This document shows, in pieces, positions 60,950 to 64,000 of a DNA stretch of 64,000 bases. Position 1 is the first letter of the stretch. Each line of letters starts with the position of its first letter. A program made the translations under genes and the position numbers. The notes beneath the pieces are model-generated. The model did no database searches. It was not told the DNA's origin and saw nothing but the letters and a program-made list of their open reading frames with translations. Origin of the DNA: Streptomyces griseocarneus (GTDB lineage: Bacteria; Actinomycetota; Actinomycetes; Streptomycetales; Streptomycetaceae); contig NZ_BNBL01000005.1 of assembly GCF_014655595.1 (NCBI RefSeq), positions 463,528 through 527,527 on the forward strand, in the 5' to 3' direction.

Positions 60950-61343
60950 CCGGCCGCACGCTCTTCCGCGGCCGGGGAAGCGGATTCCGAGCCGAACGTC
61001 CAGGGCGGCTGCGGACGGCCGGGGTGTGCGCGTGTCCTCGGACGCACCACCGGTGGAATGGGCCGCTCCTCGGCTGGCGGGTGTCGGGCCGGCGCAGTCA
61101 CCCGGTCACCCCATGCACCCCTCCCCTCTGGCGGATCTCCCACCACGGGTCGTCGAGCTCTTACCGAACAGCTCACACTCCTTCGCCGTGGGCAGAGGCA
61201 GCCACAGCGGGCCGAGGTCCTCCTCCTCCCGCACGACCGCGCAGGTGGTGGATGGTGAGCATCCTGGTGATCTCCCGCGTGCGGCGTGGTGAGTTCGCAT
61301 GGAGACTTGTTCCGCCAGGATCCCCGAGCGAAAGGCCTGATCA
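60950..61343. other. Intergenic region, no gene seen
   Basis: No recognisable gene. The last 100 bases are the upstream region of the toxin-like gene. Confidence 0.45.
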
Positions 61344-62291
61344 ATGACTCAGACGGAAAAGAACCCGACACTGATGGATGCTGCAGGCATGTCCGTGGGG
61401 GTGACTCCGGAGCCAGACCTTCGATTGTCCGGACCCTCGGACTTGGATCGCATGCTCACCGGAAACGTCGCCGAGGAAATGCACACCGGCTATACCATTC
61501 CCGAGTACATCGCTGTCCAGGGAATCCCGCGGGGCTCCACGTGGCGATATGTCAGGTTTCATGATATTCCAGACTTCGAATGCTGGAAACTCCTAGGGGA
61601 CGCAGCTCCCGATCGATTTCCGAAATGGTCATGGAACAAGGGCAGGATGTTCGGCGTGGACAACTGTGCAGATATTCTGATCCGGGACTTTTTGGACTAC
61701 CTTCCCGAGTACGTTGAGTACTTCGGCACGGCGAACACCTACTTCGTCGGCAAGAAGAACGCAGAGTACCCATGGCTGGTCAGCACGGACTCGGCCCCCG
61801 GAAAGACCACGCTCACGTACACAGTCGCACAGACGGTCAGTGACACACACACCACCACTGATGGCTGGTCCGCCGGCGGCACGCTGAGCGTCAACCTTGA
61901 GAAGGGCGGTGCGAAAGGCACTGCCCAAGCTCAGTTCCAGTACTCGCATGCCACCAGTGACCAGACATCCTGGACCAACTCCAACAGTGTCGGAAATACT
62001 CTCGACATCCCCGAGGGCAGCAATGGGCGCATCGACGCCTACGCCATCGCCGGACGATACGACGGATGGCTCGTCGTCTCTCTCCTCCACCAGGACGGGC
62101 CCAAAGATGGGCACTGGTTCAACAAGCGGATGTGGCACACGGCCGTCTCCTGGTGTCACATCGCCGTCCCGGTACAGAACGCCTTCGTCAAGACGCCAAG
62201 CGCCGCGTCGGCAGTCTGGCGGCAACCTCGAATTTGGCGCTCGGGTGACCCTGCGCCGAGTGCGACCAAGGGTCACGTCCCCAATTTCTAA
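61344..62291 (+). CDS. Aerolysin-like beta-pore-forming protein, putative
   Basis: The 315-residue product has no signal peptide. Residues 154-222 are made of two Ser/Thr-rich amphipathic strands (TLTYTVAQTVSDTHTTTDGW and GTAQAQFQYSHATSDQTSWT) followed by DIPEGSNGRIDAYAIAGRYD, the pattern of ETX/MTX2/aerolysin pore domains. The N-terminal 150 residues have aromatic-rich motifs (PKWSWNKGRMFGVDNC) that could bind receptors. The coding sequence is near 50 percent GC in its middle, far below its neighbours, which suggests transfer. The TAA stop is the 4-bp target of an IS5-type element, so the C-terminus may be shortened. Confidence 0.5.
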   Translation: MTQTEKNPTLMDAAGMSVGVTPEPDLRLSGPSDLDRMLTGNVAEEMHTGYTIPEYIAVQGIPRGSTWRYVRFHDIPDFECWKLLGDAAPDRFPKWSWNKGRMFGVDNCADILIRDFLDYLPEYVEYFGTANTYFVGKKNAEYPWLVSTDSAPGKTTLTYTVAQTVSDTHTTTDGWSAGGTLSVNLEKGGAKGTAQAQFQYSHATSDQTSWTNSNSVGNTLDIPEGSNGRIDAYAIAGRYDGWLVVSLLHQDGPKDGHWFNKRMWHTAVSWCHIAVPVQNAFVKTPSAASAVWRQPRIWRSGDPAPSATKGHVPNF

Positions 62292-63132
62292 AGCTTGTCT
62301 CGTGACGCTGTGATCAGTGACTGAGGGCGAGATTGTGCATGTGGGCTACGCCACTGGTGGCCCACCAGACGCCGTCACCTTTCAGACGGCAGTCACGCAG
62401 GATCTTCCAGTTCTTTCATGCGCGCGAAGGCGTGCTCGACGCGGGCGCGTACCCGCCGGTGGGAGGTGTTGTGCTGTTCCTTCCAGTCGGGCAGCCGGTC
62501 CTGCCCGGCCTGGCGACGGTGGGGCATCAGGACGCCAGTGCCCTGGTAGCCGCCGTCGGCGAGGACGGTCGCGTTGCCGCAGGCGTCTTTGATGCCGGAC
62601 TCGGCGAAGGCGGTGCAGTCGTTTCGGTTGCCTGGCAGCGGCCGGCCGGCGGCCACCCGGGTGTCCGCTTTGATCAGGACCTGGAGGTTCGCCGAGTAGC
62701 GGTAGTTCTTCGACGAGGCCGACACCGTCCGGTCTCTCGTGGGCACCAGCGTGCCGTCCACGATGAGGATGTGGTGCCGTCCGGGCTTTCGCCTGCCCGG
62801 GGCCAGGGCCAGCAGGGGACCGTGCCGGCCGATGATCCGGCCGACGGACGCCGGGGAGATCCCGAAGAGCGGGGCGAGCTGGCGCATGGTGAGGTTCGTG
62901 CGGCAGTACATCGCCACGAGCAGGACGCGGTCCTCCAGGGGCAGTGCCCATGGGCGGCCCGGCCGGTCCGGGTCCAGAGCCCGGCCACCGTTGCGGTGGA
63001 CAGCCCGCACCAGACGCTGGAACTGGCGCAGGCGGAGCCCAGTGAACACCTCTATGAGCTCATGGCGTTGAGCCGTGACAACCTGCACGACCAGCTCAAC
63101 GCCGCACCTGATCCAGAGTTACGAGACAGGTT
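62292..63132. mobile_element. IS5-family (IS427-type) element, first of two
   Basis: Ends AGCTTGTCTCGTGACGCTGT (left) and AACCTGTCTCGTAACTCTGG (right, complement) are imperfect inverted repeats. Flanks CTAA and TTAA fit a 4-bp YTAR target duplication of IS427-group elements with one mismatch. One transposase gene is present, with a frameshift near its end. Confidence 0.75.
62314..63088 (-). pseudogene. IS5-family transposase with a 3' frameshift
   Basis: DDE motifs are present: IVDGTLVPTRD, LADGGYQGTG and VRARVEHAFARMK. After ARMK an extra A (ATGAAAGAAC) ends the frame after LEDPA. In the corrected frame it goes on NWKILRDCRLKGDGVWWATS, then VAHMHNLALSH and stop at 62314. Without the shift the enzyme would be full length. 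Mutation or a sequencing indel is possible. Confidence 0.75.
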
Positions 63133-63891
63133 TTAAAGCGTGTTGCAGAAGGCTGTGATCTGGACTGCGCGGTGAAGGCCGTCGCCGCGTTGCCGGCAGT
63201 CGCGGAGGATCTTGTAGTTCTTCATCCTCGCGAAGGCATGCTCCGCACGGGCACGGACTTTGCGGTGTTCGGCATTGTCCGCTTCCTCACCGGGCAGGAG
63301 CGGCCGTCCCTGGCGTTTGCGGTGCGGGACGATGAGTCCGGTGTTGATGTAAGCGCCGTCGCCGAGCACCATGACGCCCTGGCACTGGGCGGGCAGCCCC
63401 GAGTTCCGCCAGACGTGGGCGTCGGCCTTGTTGCCCGGAGCCGGCCGGGCGGTGGCGACCACCAGTTTCGTGTCGGCATCGATGATGACCTGCACGTTCG
63501 CTGAGAAGCGGTAGTTGCGGCTCGAGGCGCCGACCGTCCGGTCACGCACGGGGATCAAGGTGCCGTCCACGATCCACAGCCGGTCCGCGGCGTTGGCGGG
63601 CTGGAGGGCCGGCTCGAGGGCCAGCAGGGGTCGCAGCCGCTGGATCACCCGGCACACGGTCGCCGGTGAGACCCCGAACAGCGGCGCGAGCTGCCGCATC
63701 GTGAGGTTGGTCCGGTAGTACACGGCCACCAGCAGTACCCGGTCCGCCAGCGGCAGACACCACGGCCGGCCGCCACCAGGGCCATTGCCACCCCGCTCCC
63801 GCACCACCCGCAACAGCCCCTCGAACTGCCGCATACGCAGCCCAGTGAACGTCTCCACCCACAACGGCTCAGCCCTCAACACCCCGGCCAT
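63133..63891 (-). CDS. IS5-family transposase
   Basis: The 252-residue enzyme has an uninterrupted DDE set: WIVDGTLIPVRD, GDGAYINTG, VRARAEHAFARMKNYKILRD. Its last codons NTL lie in the inverted repeat, and the TAA stop is completed by the flanking target bases. It seems functional. ATG 63891 is the first in frame. Confidence 0.88.
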   Translation of the reverse strand: MAGVLRAEPLWVETFTGLRMRQFEGLLRVVRERGGNGPGGGRPWCLPLADRVLLVAVYYRTNLTMRQLAPLFGVSPATVCRVIQRLRPLLALEPALQPANAADRLWIVDGTLIPVRDRTVGASSRNYRFSANVQVIIDADTKLVVATARPAPGNKADAHVWRNSGLPAQCQGVMVLGDGAYINTGLIVPHRKRQGRPLLPGEEADNAEHRKVRARAEHAFARMKNYKILRDCRQRGDGLHRAVQITAFCNTL

Positions 63892-63931
63892 ACCAAGGAA
63901 ATGCCCAGATCACAGCCTTCTGCAACACGCT
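63137..63931. mobile_element. IS5-family element, second of two, abutting the first
   Basis: The ends (AGCGTGTTGCAGAAGGCTGT and its complement) are perfect 27-bp inverted repeats. The left flank TTAA is shared with the right flank of the first element, so it inserted at or next to that target; the right flank reads TTAC. Confidence 0.85.
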
Positions 63932-64000
63932 TTACGATCTCGTGCACGGTTGGCCGTGGCGTGTCGTCGACCGCGGCCGTACCCGTCCTCAGGCCACGTG

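Overview
The window is high-GC DNA with GTG/TTG starts, many 4-bp ATGA/GTGA gene overlaps and gene families typical of Streptomyces or a close relative. The mix of a biosynthetic cluster, insertion sequences and many broken genes suggests a chromosome arm or other accessory region.

Positions 1-3570 hold a translationally coupled three-gene set: a nucleotide-cyclase-like protein, a P-loop NTPase and an unknown protein. It looks like a signalling or conflict module. A DHA2-type drug exporter follows at 3605-5254, with a palindromic operator candidate in its upstream region.

Positions 5562-25174 are the centrepiece: fourteen genes on one strand, most overlapping or nearly touching. They encode a hotdog-fold protein, a TrpB-like PLP enzyme, two aldehyde dehydrogenases, an SDR, an acyl-CoA ligase, a formyltransferase-adenylation-carrier protein whose adenylation pocket reads as glycine, a PP-loop ATP pyrophosphatase, a KS-(dead AT)-ACP polyketide synthase, four stand-alone ketosynthase-fold proteins in different states of catalytic completeness, and an ACP. 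In known oxazole pathways (oxazolomycin, inthomycin, conglobatin) N-formylglycine on a carrier protein is cyclised to a 5-substituted oxazole starter by a PP-loop ATP pyrophosphatase homologue. The same pair is present here, but wired to one AT-less module and type II-like ketosynthases, so I infer an oxazole-capped acyl product of a layout I do not recognise.

Positions 25171-34192 hold a truncated secreted-protein gene at the cluster edge, a glutamine amidotransferase, a LodA/LodB pair (cysteine tryptophylquinone oxidase and its flavoprotein maturase), a twice-frameshifted thioredoxin-reductase-like gene, a truncated PIG-L deacetylase joined to a MarR remnant lacking its DNA-binding domain, and a lectin/DUF11 protein.

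Positions 34246-39909 are a response regulator, histidine kinase, ABC ATPase and FtsX permease, all on the minus strand. Positions 41216-43583 are an ISL3-family element with 42-bp imperfect inverted repeats that enclose both a transposase and a NUDIX hydrolase. Positions 43734-46190 hold a scrambled serine-recombinase gene and two accessory genes of a Tn554-like element.

Positions 46490-64000 mix intact housekeeping-type genes (LysR/DUF1330 pair, secreted NucA/NucB-like nuclease, secreted lipase, SUKH-type immunity-like proteins, DEAD-box helicase) with fused gene fragments (PLP decarboxylase/PLAT, MurG-like/amidinotransferase). An AT-richer gene encoding an aerolysin-like protein follows, and its stop codon is the edge of the first of two abutting IS5-family elements.
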